A stretch of 23,332 bases of DNA from VRUE01 sp050258095 (GCA_050258095.1 JBLMYD010000006.1:1-23332), one strand, 5' to 3'. Positions 1 through 8,612 are shown, counted from the first letter of the stretch. A program made the numbers and translations. The notes: generated by a model from the sequence alone, not told the origin.

Positions 1-1062
1 GGCGACCACCGCTCGCCCCGCTTCGCCCGCTGGGGCGAGCTGCTGTGGCGGCGCCCGGTCGCCTTCGGCGGCCTCGCGCTGATCGCCCTCCTCGCCCTCG
101 CGATCCCGGTCCTCAGCCTGAAGACGGGGATGCCCTCGATCAAGGTCGTGCCGAAGAACGACCCCTCGCGGGTCGGCTACCGCCAGGTCAGCGCCGCCTT
201 CGGCCCCGGCGCCCCCGGCACCCTGCAGGGGACCGCGCCGCGCCGGGAAGCCGCGGCGGCGCTCGCGGCGCTGCGCTCCGACCCCGGCATCGCCGCGACG
301 ACGCCCCCCGTCCCCGGCCGCGAAGGGCTGGTCCTGATCCAGGCCGTGCCCACCGCCGGCCCCTCCAGCGGCGCCGCGGCCACCACGGTCGCCCGCCTGC
401 GCGCCGAGCTGCCCGCGGAGGCGCTGGTCGGCGGCCCCTCGGTCGAAAACATCGACCTCGAATCGGCCCTCGCGGCGACGACGCCGCTGGCGATCGGGGT
501 CGTCCTGGCGCTCGGCTTCCTGCTGCTGCTGGTCGCCTTCCAGGCGCCGCTGGTCGCGGCGATCGGGGTCCTCGCCAACCTGCTCTCGACCGGCGCCGCC
601 TTCGGCGTCGCCAAGCTGATCTTCCAGGACGGTCACCTCGCCGGCCTGCTCGGCTTCGAATCGCAGGGCTTCCTCGACGCCTGGGGACCGATCTTCTTCT
701 TCGCGATGATCTTCGCGATCGCGATGGACTACACCGTCTTCCTGCTCTCCTCGGCGCGCGAGCACTGGGAGGAGTCGGGCGACGCCCGCGAGGCGATGGT
801 CGGCGGCCTCGCCCACTCCGGCCGAGTGATCCTCGCCGCGGGCGCGGTGATGGTCGCCGTCTTCTTCACCTTCGCCCTCTCCGGGCCGCTGCCGCCGAAG
901 GAGATGGGCGTGATCCTCGGCGTCGCCGTCCTGCTCGACGCCTTCCTCGTCCGCCTGCTGCTGCTGCCGGTCTTCCTCCGCCTCGCCGGGAGAGCGGCGT
1001 GGTGGATGCCGCGCGGACTCAGCCGAGTGCTACCGGAGGTTCAGTTCAGCCACGGAAGCTAG
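1..1062 (+). CDS. MMPL/RND-family exporter, C-terminal half (5' truncated)
   Basis: The frame is open from the first base and ends at TAG 1060-1062, giving 353 residues of a membrane exporter that drives lipid or small-molecule export with the proton gradient. In order it shows a hydrophobic helix near residues 20-40, an extracytoplasmic loop of about 120 residues, then a block of four or five membrane helices from about residue 160 to 345. The motif IAMDYTVFLLSSARE (Asp codon at 727-729) is the family's Asp-Tyr proton-relay helix, as in the second repeat of MmpL3. This is therefore the C-terminal half; the N-terminal half lies outside the window. The substrate cannot be told from this half. 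It converges with the cyclophilin gene, with a 118-bp foldback between them. Confidence 0.9.
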   Translation, partial: GDHRSPRFARWGELLWRRPVAFGGLALIALLALAIPVLSLKTGMPSIKVVPKNDPSRVGYRQVSAAFGPGAPGTLQGTAPRREAAAALAALRSDPGIAATTPPVPGREGLVLIQAVPTAGPSSGAAATTVARLRAELPAEALVGGPSVENIDLESALAATTPLAIGVVLALGFLLLLVAFQAPLVAAIGVLANLLSTGAAFGVAKLIFQDGHLAGLLGFESQGFLDAWGPIFFFAMIFAIAMDYTVFLLSSAREHWEESGDAREAMVGGLAHSGRVILAAGAVMVAVFFTFALSGPLPPKEMGVILGVAVLLDAFLVRLLLLPVFLRLAGRAAWWMPRGLSRVLPEVQFSHGS

Positions 1063-1081
1063 TTTCAGCTACGAGTTAGAA

Positions 1082-1199
1082 AGGAAATTGCCCGGTGGGG
1101 GTGGAGCGTCTTGTACTTTTCCGCACCTATCCGCTCAGCGAGAGCCGCCCTACTTAGAGGCGGAATAAGTTAAGCGGAACCCCTACCGGGCAATTTCCT
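1082..1199. repeat. 118-bp foldback element between convergent genes
   Basis: The arms 1082-1102 and 1179-1199 are complementary over 21 bases; the 15 outermost pairs (AGGAAATTGCCCGGT with ACCGGGCAATTTCCT) are perfect, and the single inner exception would be a G-U pair in RNA. The 76-base interior holds a smaller hairpin (CCGCC 1145-1149 with GGCGG 1159-1163) and a TTCCGC/GCGGAA pair (1119-1124, 1174-1179). The loop is too large for a simple Rho-independent terminator. It could be a MITE-like element, a structured RNA or an elaborate two-way terminator. No target-site duplication is evident at its edges. Confidence 0.75.
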
Positions 1200-1205
1200 A
1201 TTCGC

Positions 1206-1664
1206 CTACTCGGAGAGCTCGACCCGCTCGATCTTCTGCTCTTCAACCGGCCGATCTGACGCATCGGTCGCGGTCGACTCGATCGCGTCGACCGCGTCCA
1301 TGCCCTCGACCACGGCGCCGAACACCGTGTGCTTGCCGTCCAGCCAAGGCGCCGACTCGGTGGTGACGATGAAGAACTGCGAGCCGTTCGTGTCCGGTCC
1401 GGCGTTGGCCATCGCCAGCGCCCCGCGCACGACCTTGTGCTCGTTGATCTCGTCCTCGAAGGTGTAGCCGGGACCGCCGCGCCCGGTCCCCTCGGGGCAG
1501 CCGCCCTGGATCATGAAGTCGGGGATCACCCGGTGGAAGACGAGCGCGTCGTAGAAGCCGTCGGCGGCGAGCTTGCGGAAGTTCTCGACCGTCTTCGGCG
1601 CGTCCTCGTCGTGCAGCTCGAGCACGATCGCCCCGGCGCTGGTGTGAAGGGTGGCCTGCGACAT
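1206..1664 (-). CDS. Cytoplasmic cyclophilin-type peptidyl-prolyl isomerase
   Basis: The 152-residue protein begins MSQATLHTS and is a complete single-domain cyclophilin that speeds cis-trans isomerisation of proline bonds during folding. The active-site blocks are present in order: FHRVIPDFMIQGG (catalytic Arg in FHR, Gln in MIQGG), GALAMANAG, NGSQFFI and WLDGKHTVFG. There is no signal peptide or membrane segment, so it acts in the cytoplasm. The same reading frame stays open to 4406, but upstream of 1664 the translation is Arg/Pro-rich shadow sequence of the next gene; the ATG at 1662-1664 is the natural start, with AGGG about 9 bases upstream. It lies 11 bases after the stop of the secreted Ig-like gene and is probably co-transcribed with it. 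Confidence 0.95.
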   Translation of the reverse strand: MSQATLHTSAGAIVLELHDEDAPKTVENFRKLAADGFYDALVFHRVIPDFMIQGGCPEGTGRGGPGYTFEDEINEHKVVRGALAMANAGPDTNGSQFFIVTTESAPWLDGKHTVFGAVVEGMDAVDAIESTATDASDRPVEEQKIERVELSE

Positions 1665-1675
1665 CGACGCCAACC

Positions 1676-3901
1676 CTATCCGTTCACGCGCACGGTCACC
1701 GGCGGGGAGGAGCCGGGGGCGTAGGGCCAGCGCTCCTCGGGGAGGGCGGTGGCGCGCAGGCGGATGCTCGCCGCGCCGCTGACGTAGCGGAAGCGGTAGC
1801 GCGTGCGGAAGCGGCCGCTGTGGTCCGTGCGAGCGACCAGGACCGGGCGCCAGCGACCGGCGCCGCGCTCGAAGTACTGGATCGCGACCAGCTTGCCGCG
1901 GCGCGGCAGCGGCGCACCGAGGCTGCGGACGCGGCCCTGGAAGCGGACCGACTCGCCGGTGCGCAGGACGCTCGGCGTCGCGCGCAGCTCGACTCCGCTG
2001 CGCACCCGCAGGCTGAGCGGTGCGCGGACGGCGCCGCCGAGCCGCCCATCGCCCGGGAAGACGACCGTGATCCGCCGCGACGGGCCGGCGGCGAGCGGCA
2101 GGGCGAAGCCGCCGCGCCTGCCGGTCGTCACCGAGTCGGTGCGCCGCTCCGCCAGCGCGCCTCGCGACGGCCGCGAGACGACGCGCAGCCTGCGCCCGGC
2201 GATGCCCCTGCCGCGCGCGTCGAGCAGGCGGCCTGCCAGCGTCGCCGTCGCCCCGAACGGGACGGTCAGCTTCGAGCCGGACCTGCCGCGCCGGCGCAGC
2301 CGGGCGAAGATCCGCGTCCTGCGCGCCCCGCGATCGACGCCGTGGCGCCCGATCCGCACCTTCATCTCGCTGCCGTCGGCGCGCCGCGTCGTCGTCGCCT
2401 CGTTGCCCGCGGCGTCGGTGCCGGTCGCCCGGAAAAAGTAGATGCCCCGCGCCAGGCCCTTGGGCAGCTGCGCGGTCAGCTCGGCGCTGTCCGGGGCTCT
2501 CCGCTCGAGCTCGGTGGGCAGCGCCCGCCACGAGTCGCGATCGGCCCGGCGAAAGTAGATCCGGCCCGTCGCCGGTCCCGAGTCCGCGTCGGCGACCGTC
2601 GCTGCGACGCTGCCCGGCGCCCCGCTCGCCGCCTCGAAGGCGACGCTCGGCGGCACGTCGTCGAAGCGCAGCGGCAGGGATACCGCCGAGGCCGGCGCCT
2701 CGTTGCCCGCTTCGTCGCGCAGCCAGACGCTCAGCGTGTAGACGCCCGCGCGGGGGACGGCAAGGTCCCGCAGCGCGTTCAGCCCGAGCCCGGCGGCGAA
2801 GCGCACGCCGGTGTCGTAGCCGCCGGGACCGACGAGCCGCCAGCAGGCGCCGGCGATCGGGCTCGCCGGTCCCTGGTCGGGGTTCTCCCAACCGACGTCG
2901 AACTCGCCGACCCGTCGCCACCCGTCGCCCCCGGCCGGCGAGAGGTTGCGCGGGTGCGCCGGTGGGTTGTTGTCGATCCGGACGACCTGCTCGGTCGTGC
3001 AGCCGACGTTGCCGGCGAAGTCGGTCTCGCAGTGGCGGACGCCGTGCGGACCGTCGCTGAAGCGGGTCGTGTCGACCGTCGCGCTCCCCGACGCCGTCAG
3101 GCCGCAGGGCTGCATCCGGGTCGCTCGCCACTCGCCGCCGATCGACGCCTTCGCGCAAGCGTGCTCGGTGAGGTCGACGCGGTTGCCGTCGACCGTCGTC
3201 TCGCCGAAGCGGAGCCCGCCGCCGGCGTCCGCGCCCCAGAAGGCGACGGACTGGGCGCCGTGCTTCCAGCCCCCGGACAGGAGGTCGCCGCCGTCCCCGG
3301 CGCTTGGCGCCTGGTCGTCCTCGACGGTGATCGTCAGGGCGCGGACCGCCGACCAGGAGCCCGGTTCGAGGCTGCACCACTTGCTTGCGGCGCGGGCGCA
3401 GAGCAGCCGGTCCTCGAACGCCGGGCGCGGCGTCGAGAAGCCGGCGACGAACCCGCGCGGCGTCGTGTCGGTGGCGCCCGTCGCGGCGAAGACGTCGAAG
3501 CCGCCGGGGACGATCGTGCCCAGCCGCTGCTCGATCCCGTCGTGCAGGGCGTGCCACCAGCTGCCGCTGACGCGGGTGATCCCCGTCCCGGCCGGCGCCT
3601 GCCAGCGCCAGCGCGCGTAGCGCGTGCCCGAGACGGTCGCCTGTCCGCTGCGCGTGAGGCTCTTCACATGGGCGCCGTCGAAGGCGTCCTGCCCCGCCGG
3701 CGGCACGCACCAGGCGTCGTGGCTGAACTTGGCGCCGCCCGTCGTGTCGGACCAGCTCGCGTCGGCGCCGACGTACCAGCCGCACTGCGCGACCTCGTAC
3801 TTGCCGGCGCTCGCCTCTTTCGCCGCCAGCAGCAGCAACGCCAGCGCCAGTGCCACCCCCAGCGCCAAGATCCGGCCAAGGCCTCCCCGTGTTCCCGACA
3901 T
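1676..3901 (-). CDS. Secreted multidomain Ig-like protein of unknown function
   Basis: The 741-residue protein starts at the ATG 3899-3901, which has a strong AAGGAGGGG Shine-Dalgarno just before it; an in-frame ATG eight codons upstream has none. Residues 1-32 form a signal peptide (basic start, Leu/Ala-rich core, cleavage near EASA). A Cys-containing N-terminal region of about 250 residues that I do not recognise follows, with a CETDFAGNVGC segment at its end. Then come beta-rich Ig-like units carrying the typical turns RDEAGNEA and TDAAGNEATT. The last 200 or so residues resemble two further Ig/carboxypeptidase-regulatory-type domains (ATLAGRLLDARGRGIAG; GRVRSLGAPLPRRG). No enzyme motif, sortase signal or C-terminal membrane helix is visible. 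A cell-surface or extracellular structural or binding role is an inference. Confidence 0.85.
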   Translation of the reverse strand: MSGTRGGLGRILALGVALALALLLLAAKEASAGKYEVAQCGWYVGADASWSDTTGGAKFSHDAWCVPPAGQDAFDGAHVKSLTRSGQATVSGTRYARWRWQAPAGTGITRVSGSWWHALHDGIEQRLGTIVPGGFDVFAATGATDTTPRGFVAGFSTPRPAFEDRLLCARAASKWCSLEPGSWSAVRALTITVEDDQAPSAGDGGDLLSGGWKHGAQSVAFWGADAGGGLRFGETTVDGNRVDLTEHACAKASIGGEWRATRMQPCGLTASGSATVDTTRFSDGPHGVRHCETDFAGNVGCTTEQVVRIDNNPPAHPRNLSPAGGDGWRRVGEFDVGWENPDQGPASPIAGACWRLVGPGGYDTGVRFAAGLGLNALRDLAVPRAGVYTLSVWLRDEAGNEAPASAVSLPLRFDDVPPSVAFEAASGAPGSVAATVADADSGPATGRIYFRRADRDSWRALPTELERRAPDSAELTAQLPKGLARGIYFFRATGTDAAGNEATTTRRADGSEMKVRIGRHGVDRGARRTRIFARLRRRGRSGSKLTVPFGATATLAGRLLDARGRGIAGRRLRVVSRPSRGALAERRTDSVTTGRRGGFALPLAAGPSRRITVVFPGDGRLGGAVRAPLSLRVRSGVELRATPSVLRTGESVRFQGRVRSLGAPLPRRGKLVAIQYFERGAGRWRPVLVARTDHSGRFRTRYRFRYVSGAASIRLRATALPEERWPYAPGSSPPVTVRVNG

Positions 3902-3987
3902 GTCCCCTCCTTCGTTCGCCTTCATGCGGAGGGCTAAGCAACGAGCGCCGCAATCTCTCCCCCCTCAACCGGGACCACGGCCACGAC

Positions 3988-4002
3988 GGCCGGCGACCGG
4001 CC
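3988..4002. other. Short hairpin just upstream of mrp
   Basis: GGCCGG, loop CGA, CCGGCC: a perfect 6-bp stem ending 9 bases before the first possible mrp ATG. No Shine-Dalgarno lies between it and the start. In 73% GC DNA such stems are common, so a regulatory role is only a possibility. Confidence 0.3.
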
Positions 4003-4011
4003 TTTGCCAGA

Positions 4012-5169
4012 ATGGCCTCGATGCCTCTCCCGACGCAGGACCAGATAACCGAGAAGCTGCGCGCCGTGATCGATCCCGAGCTGCGGCGCTCGATCGTCGA
4101 GCTGGGCATGGTGCGCTCGATCGAGGTCAAGGACGGCGGGCGAGTCGAGGTCGTCGTCTCGCTGACGACCGCGGGCTGCCCGATCCGCTCACACTTCGAA
4201 CAGGCGGTCGCCCAGCAGGTGTCGGAGCTGGACGGGGTGACCGAGGTCGCCGTCGGCTTCGACGTCCTCTCCGACGAGGAGAAAACGCGCCTGCAGCAGA
4301 CGCTCGGCCGCGGCAAGCTGCCGGCCGGGGCGCTCGCCCAGGTGAAGAACGTGATCTGCGTCGCCTCCGGCAAGGGCGGCGTCGGCAAGTCGACGATGAC
4401 CGCCAACCTGGCGGCGGCGCTGAGCGCCGAAGGCCACCCGGCCGGGGCGCTCGACTGCGACGTCTACGGCTACTCGATCCCGCGCATGCTCGGCGTCAAC
4501 AGCAAGCCCGAGGTCAACGCCGAGCGCAAGATCCTGCCACTCGACGCGGCCGGCGGCGTCAAGGTGATGTCGATCGGCTTCTTCGTCAGGGAGAACTCGG
4601 CCGTCGTCTGGCGCGGCCCGATGCTGCACAAGGCGATCCAGCAGTTCCTCGAGGACGTCGCCTGGGGCGAGCTGGAGTACCTGCTGCTCGACCTGCCGCC
4701 GGGGACCGGCGACGTCTCGATGACGCTCGCCCAGCTGCTGCCGCAGGCGAAGTTCGTGCTGGTGACGACACCGCAGCCGGCGGCGCAGACGGTCGCCAAG
4801 CGGTCGGCCGAGATGGCGAAGAAGTTCGACCTCGAGCTGCTCGGCGCGATCGAGAACATGTCCGGCTTCACCACGCCCGACGGCGATCGCTTCACGATCT
4901 TCGGCGAGGGCGGCGGCCAGCTGCTCGCCGACGAGCTCGGCATCCCCCTGCTCGGCAAGGTGCCGCTCTCCGAGGAGCTGCGCGAGCACGCCGATGCCGG
5001 CACGCCGCTGGTCACCGCCGATCCGGACGCGCCCGCCTCGCAGGCGATCCGCCAGGCCGCGCGCGGCATCGTCGCCGCGACGCCGCAGGAGCTGCCGGTG
5101 CTGCAGGCGACCCCGGCGGCTGCCGAGCCGCCGCCGGTCGGCGGCACGCCGCTGCCGGTCGTGCAGTAG
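4012..5169 (+). CDS. mrp: Mrp/ApbC-type P-loop ATPase, iron-sulfur cluster carrier
   Basis: From ATG 4012 the protein has 385 residues; ATG 4021 (three codons in) is an equally possible start, and neither has a Shine-Dalgarno. Residues 10-85 are a DUF59/MIP18 domain with the usual DPEL motif (21-24) and conserved Cys 56 in TTAGCP. Then follows a Mrp/Nbp35 ATPase: deviant Walker A GKGGVGKST (120-128), the Mrp signature DCDVYGYSIP, and DLPPGTGD. The family binds and transfers iron-sulfur clusters in the cytoplasm. Where many homologues have CPxC after IENMS, this one reads MSGFTTPDGDRFTIFGEGGG, with no Cys pair; I recall the same in other actinobacterial Mrp proteins. It is divergent from the Ig-like gene and followed 23 bases later by the end of the S53 gene. 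Confidence 0.92.
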   Translation: MASMPLPTQDQITEKLRAVIDPELRRSIVELGMVRSIEVKDGGRVEVVVSLTTAGCPIRSHFEQAVAQQVSELDGVTEVAVGFDVLSDEEKTRLQQTLGRGKLPAGALAQVKNVICVASGKGGVGKSTMTANLAAALSAEGHPAGALDCDVYGYSIPRMLGVNSKPEVNAERKILPLDAAGGVKVMSIGFFVRENSAVVWRGPMLHKAIQQFLEDVAWGELEYLLLDLPPGTGDVSMTLAQLLPQAKFVLVTTPQPAAQTVAKRSAEMAKKFDLELLGAIENMSGFTTPDGDRFTIFGEGGGQLLADELGIPLLGKVPLSEELREHADAGTPLVTADPDAPASQAIRQAARGIVAATPQELPVLQATPAAAEPPPVGGTPLPVVQ

Positions 5170-5192
5170 GCCCTCGCGTCTCCTGGCCTGGG

Positions 5193-8100
5193 CTAACCGC
5201 CACCTGGGGGCCGGCGGAGGCGCTGCTTGCATCTCGCGACGGCCCGTCGCTTCCGCCTCCCGGCCTTCTTCAACGCCCTCGCGCGAGCCCTGCCCTGCTT
5301 GTGCCGCGCGGCCCTGCGGGCCTTGCGGAACGCCGTTCGGGCATGGGCGACGCAGGTCGCGTAGGGGTCCCTCCGCGGTTCCTGGGTGGGCTGGGACGGG
5401 CAGAGCGTCGGGTCCGTCGCGCAGGAGCCGGCCGGCGCGGCGGGAGGTTCTTCCGCTTCTTCGGGGGAGGTCGGCGCGGGCAGGGTGCGGAATTCCCCGT
5501 AGGGCAGGCCTTTGCCGGTGCCGCCTTCGCTTTCAGCCAGCACCCGATAGACGTATTCGGAATCCGGGTTGAGACCGCTGAACTTTGCGCTCACGGCCGT
5601 GCTGAGGTCTCCGTCAATCGTCCCGGGTTCGCAAGCGACGCTGCCCACCGGGTAGGTGGGAGCCAATTTGGGCGCAATCTCGAAGTGACAGCTCGAGCCG
5701 GCGGGCGCTCCGTTGTTGTCGACGTGGCCGTTCAGAACCGCGGTGGTCGCGGTCACCTCGCCGACCGGGTCGTTGGAAACGGTGGGTGGGGCGATCAGGT
5801 TCAGCCGGTCCGCCAGCGGCTGAAAGACCCCGGTCCAGTACCAACCGACCGCCGTGCAGGCTGTCCCCGTGACAAGGCACGAGACGTCGTTCAGGCCCAG
5901 ACCCGGCGAGGAGGCGTCTTCGGGAACCGCGGGAGGATCTTCCAGCTTCCATTTGCCCTGCTTCCAGCGGTACGCATAACCCTCCTTCGTCCACGGATCC
6001 GCGCCCACCGCGACGCACTGGCCGACCGCCCAGCACGACACGCCCTGCAGCGCGCGTTCCGGCGACCGATCGACCCAGGCGCTCCCGTTCCACACCGCGG
6101 CCCGTCCGGCTCCGAGATCGACGCCCCCGACCGCGACGCATTCTTCGCTGGACGCGCACGAGACGTCCCAGAGACCGCCGACCAGGTCCGGACCCGTCTC
6201 GAGCGACCACCCCACCCCGTTCCACCTCTCGAACAACATGCTCTGCTTGCTTTCCGCATCGCGGCTTTCACCGACCGCCGAGCACGATTCCTCCGACTGG
6301 CACGAGATCCCTAAGAGGGTGCTGTGCTTTTCCCCAACCGGGTTCGGCGACGCCTGAACCGTCCAATCGACGCCGTTCCACGACTCGACCAGGGTGTCGA
6401 TCTCTTCGGCAGCGCTTCCGTTCCATTCCTTGGTGAATTCGCCCACCGCGACGCACGCCGGAGCCGAGACGCACGATATGCCGCGCATCCGAGCTTCGCG
6501 AAAGCCGTTGGACTTTTCTGCCGCTTCTTCGGGCAGCGGCATCGGCACCAGCGACCACTCGTTCCCGTCCCACCTCTCTGCGAACGGCTGGCGTCGTTTG
6601 TTGGATTCGTCGAATTCGTAGTTCGTCCCCACCGCCATGCATGCGTCCGGCGAGCTGCAGGACACGTCTTCCAGCCGGCTGGAGTGTTCCGCGGCGGGTG
6701 GGTGAGGGACCGGCACTGTTTCCTTGATCCATTTTTCACCGTCCCAGCGCTCGGCGAACGGTTGCTCGCTGTATGAGGTCGACGGGGGGTCGTAGTAGAC
6801 GTCCTCGACTCCCACGGATGCGCAGAAGCTCGTCGAGGCACATGAGACACCGAGCATCTTTTCATGCTCTTCGCTGTGCGGCATCTGCTGGGGCGACCAC
6901 CCGGATGTGTGGAACGTGGCCTGGCCCCCGTACGTCGTGCCGAGCGCACCCAGGGCAACGATGCGGTAGTAGTAGGTCAGGTGGTCGCTGAGGCCGACCA
7001 CGCGCTTCGAGAGCTCGATCGGTTCGTTACCCTTGCCGATTTCCCCGATTGGGATCGGAACGCTTTTCCCGTGACGGGTCGGGCCGAAATACGAGGTGGT
7101 GTCGTATTCGAAGCGATACGACGTTTCCCCGCCGTTGGGGTTGATCGCGCCGTGGAGCGTCACGTCGGTCGCTCCGATGTCGGTCGCGTAATAGGTCGCA
7201 GCAACCGGTGGACCGGGACGGGAGGCGCCGGGCGTTCCCCAGCCGGTGGGCCCGTCGTAACCGAGCCTGGCGATGCAGAGGTATGCGGCATCGAACGGGC
7301 AGCCGCCGTTGCGACCCTCGCCGATGTCGAACAGCTTTCCTTCGGGACCCTCTTTCCAGAACAGCGCCGCTCCCGAGTCGCGTTCGGCGGCGCTGGAGAG
7401 GGCCTCGACCCCGGCGACGATCGGGGCGGCGACGCTCGTGCCGCCGAACAGCTGCCAGCCGCTGAAACCGAACGTGTCGTACACGGAAACCGACGTTTTC
7501 GGGTCGGCGACAGCGGCGACGTCCACATCGGTGCGCATCGTGCAGCCCGGGTCGTTCTGCCAGTGCGGCTTCGCCTCGTATTCGCTGCACCCGCTGCCGG
7601 CGCCTGACCAGGCTTGCTCGATCCAGCCCCGCGCGCTTTCGTGTTTGCGCAGGCTCGTCCCACCGACCGCGATCACGTTCGGCGAGGCGGCCGGGTAGGA
7701 GACCCCGTAGCCGGAATCTCCAGAGGAGAAGACGATGGGGACGCCGGGATGGTCGAAGTTGACGTCGACCGATGTCTCGCCGGAGAACTCTTCTGCGCCC
7801 CAGCTGTCGTTGACGACGTCAGCGCCTAATTTCACTGCCGTATTCACCGCGAGAGGCAGGGAGTCGAACTTTTCATCGTCCGCCTCGACCAGGAGGAGTT
7901 TGCATTCCGGGCAGATCGCGGAGGCCATGTCCAGGTCCAGCGCTGCCTCCCCGGCCCATCCGCTGTCGGCTTTCGGGTAGGACCCTTCTTCCCCGTCCTG
8001 GTTCACCTTGCGAAAGCACCCGTCTTCGCTCGTGCAGGGCGGCAGACCGTACGTTTCGCGATAGGCAGCTAGATCGGACTCGGCGTTGGGATAGTCGAAG

Positions 8101-8537
8101 GCGACAGTCGTCGCGATCGTCAACCCCGCCCCGCCTTCGCTGGGCAGGTCGTAGGCTTCGGGCAGGTCGACCGGCGAGTAACCGCCTCGTTCCCCACTGC
8201 CGCCGGAGAGCGGGCCCACGGCCGAGCCCCTCCGCTTGGCTGCGAGAGCTGCGGGGACGACCGCGGCAAAGCACGTCGCCCGTCCTGCGCTGGGCGGTGG
8301 ACACACGGCAAAGGGCCGCGTGCCCGACGGGTTCGCGGAGTAGGGCTCGATGCCCACCCGTTCGAGGGCCCTGTCGTAGGCATGGCGTTCCTGGACCGGA
8401 CCGGGCAAGCGAGCCGCGGCGGCGGTCGCGGCGCCTGCGACGGCCAGGGCGCAGGTCAGGGTGGCCAGAAACGCAGGGCAGCGGACAGTCCACGTGCGAA
8501 CGTCGGCGCTGTCACCCCGCGGTAACCCACCCCGCAT
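5193..8537 (-). CDS. Secreted S53 (sedolisin) serine-carboxyl protease with seven Cys-paired repeats
   Basis: The 1114-residue protein starts at ATG 8535-8537. A hydrophobic signal sequence lies at residues 20-42. The catalytic domain runs from about 119 (YSPVDLPEAYDLPS) to 438 and carries the sedolisin residues: Glu197 and Asp201 in GEAALDLD, oxyanion Asp274 in SSGDSG, nucleophile Ser368 in GGTSVAAP, and the calcium-site pattern DIGEGRNG...GYDGPTGWGTP. Only about 75 residues separate signal and catalytic domain, far less than the usual 150-200 residue propeptide. An NPNG-type Fn3-like domain (445-543) follows, then seven repeats of VSC-x(5-7)-C-x-AVG with W(D/N)G..W (about 561-913), a second Fn3-like domain (918-1030), and an Arg/Lys-rich Cys-containing tail. 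It probably digests extracellular protein. GC is lower than in neighbouring genes. Confidence 0.9.
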   Translation of the reverse strand: MRGGLPRGDSADVRTWTVRCPAFLATLTCALAVAGAATAAAARLPGPVQERHAYDRALERVGIEPYSANPSGTRPFAVCPPPSAGRATCFAAVVPAALAAKRRGSAVGPLSGGSGERGGYSPVDLPEAYDLPSEGGAGLTIATTVAFDYPNAESDLAAYRETYGLPPCTSEDGCFRKVNQDGEEGSYPKADSGWAGEAALDLDMASAICPECKLLLVEADDEKFDSLPLAVNTAVKLGADVVNDSWGAEEFSGETSVDVNFDHPGVPIVFSSGDSGYGVSYPAASPNVIAVGGTSLRKHESARGWIEQAWSGAGSGCSEYEAKPHWQNDPGCTMRTDVDVAAVADPKTSVSVYDTFGFSGWQLFGGTSVAAPIVAGVEALSSAAERDSGAALFWKEGPEGKLFDIGEGRNGGCPFDAAYLCIARLGYDGPTGWGTPGASRPGPPVAATYYATDIGATDVTLHGAINPNGGETSYRFEYDTTSYFGPTRHGKSVPIPIGEIGKGNEPIELSKRVVGLSDHLTYYYRIVALGALGTTYGGQATFHTSGWSPQQMPHSEEHEKMLGVSCASTSFCASVGVEDVYYDPPSTSYSEQPFAERWDGEKWIKETVPVPHPPAAEHSSRLEDVSCSSPDACMAVGTNYEFDESNKRRQPFAERWDGNEWSLVPMPLPEEAAEKSNGFREARMRGISCVSAPACVAVGEFTKEWNGSAAEEIDTLVESWNGVDWTVQASPNPVGEKHSTLLGISCQSEESCSAVGESRDAESKQSMLFERWNGVGWSLETGPDLVGGLWDVSCASSEECVAVGGVDLGAGRAAVWNGSAWVDRSPERALQGVSCWAVGQCVAVGADPWTKEGYAYRWKQGKWKLEDPPAVPEDASSPGLGLNDVSCLVTGTACTAVGWYWTGVFQPLADRLNLIAPPTVSNDPVGEVTATTAVLNGHVDNNGAPAGSSCHFEIAPKLAPTYPVGSVACEPGTIDGDLSTAVSAKFSGLNPDSEYVYRVLAESEGGTGKGLPYGEFRTLPAPTSPEEAEEPPAAPAGSCATDPTLCPSQPTQEPRRDPYATCVAHARTAFRKARRAARHKQGRARARALKKAGRRKRRAVARCKQRLRRPPGGG

Positions 8538-8543
8538 GCCAGC

Positions 8544-8549
8544 ACGATA
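8544..8549 (-). promoter_or_regulatory. Candidate leaderless -10 box for the S53 gene
   Basis: On the minus strand TATCGT stands exactly 6 bases before the S53 ATG, which has no Shine-Dalgarno. This matches the TANNNT spacing of leaderless actinobacterial transcripts. No clear -35 was seen. Confidence 0.45.
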
Positions 8550-8612
8550 GCGCTAAAGGTCGTGAGCAATCAGCCAGCCGTATAGAGTGTGGTGACGGAC
8601 CCTTGCCCCGGG

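Noticed and set aside
1206..4406. A single 1066-residue minus-strand protein ending in cyclophilin
   Set aside because: Upstream of ATG 1664 the frame is Arg/Pro-rich shadow sequence overlapping the well supported Ig-like gene in another frame.
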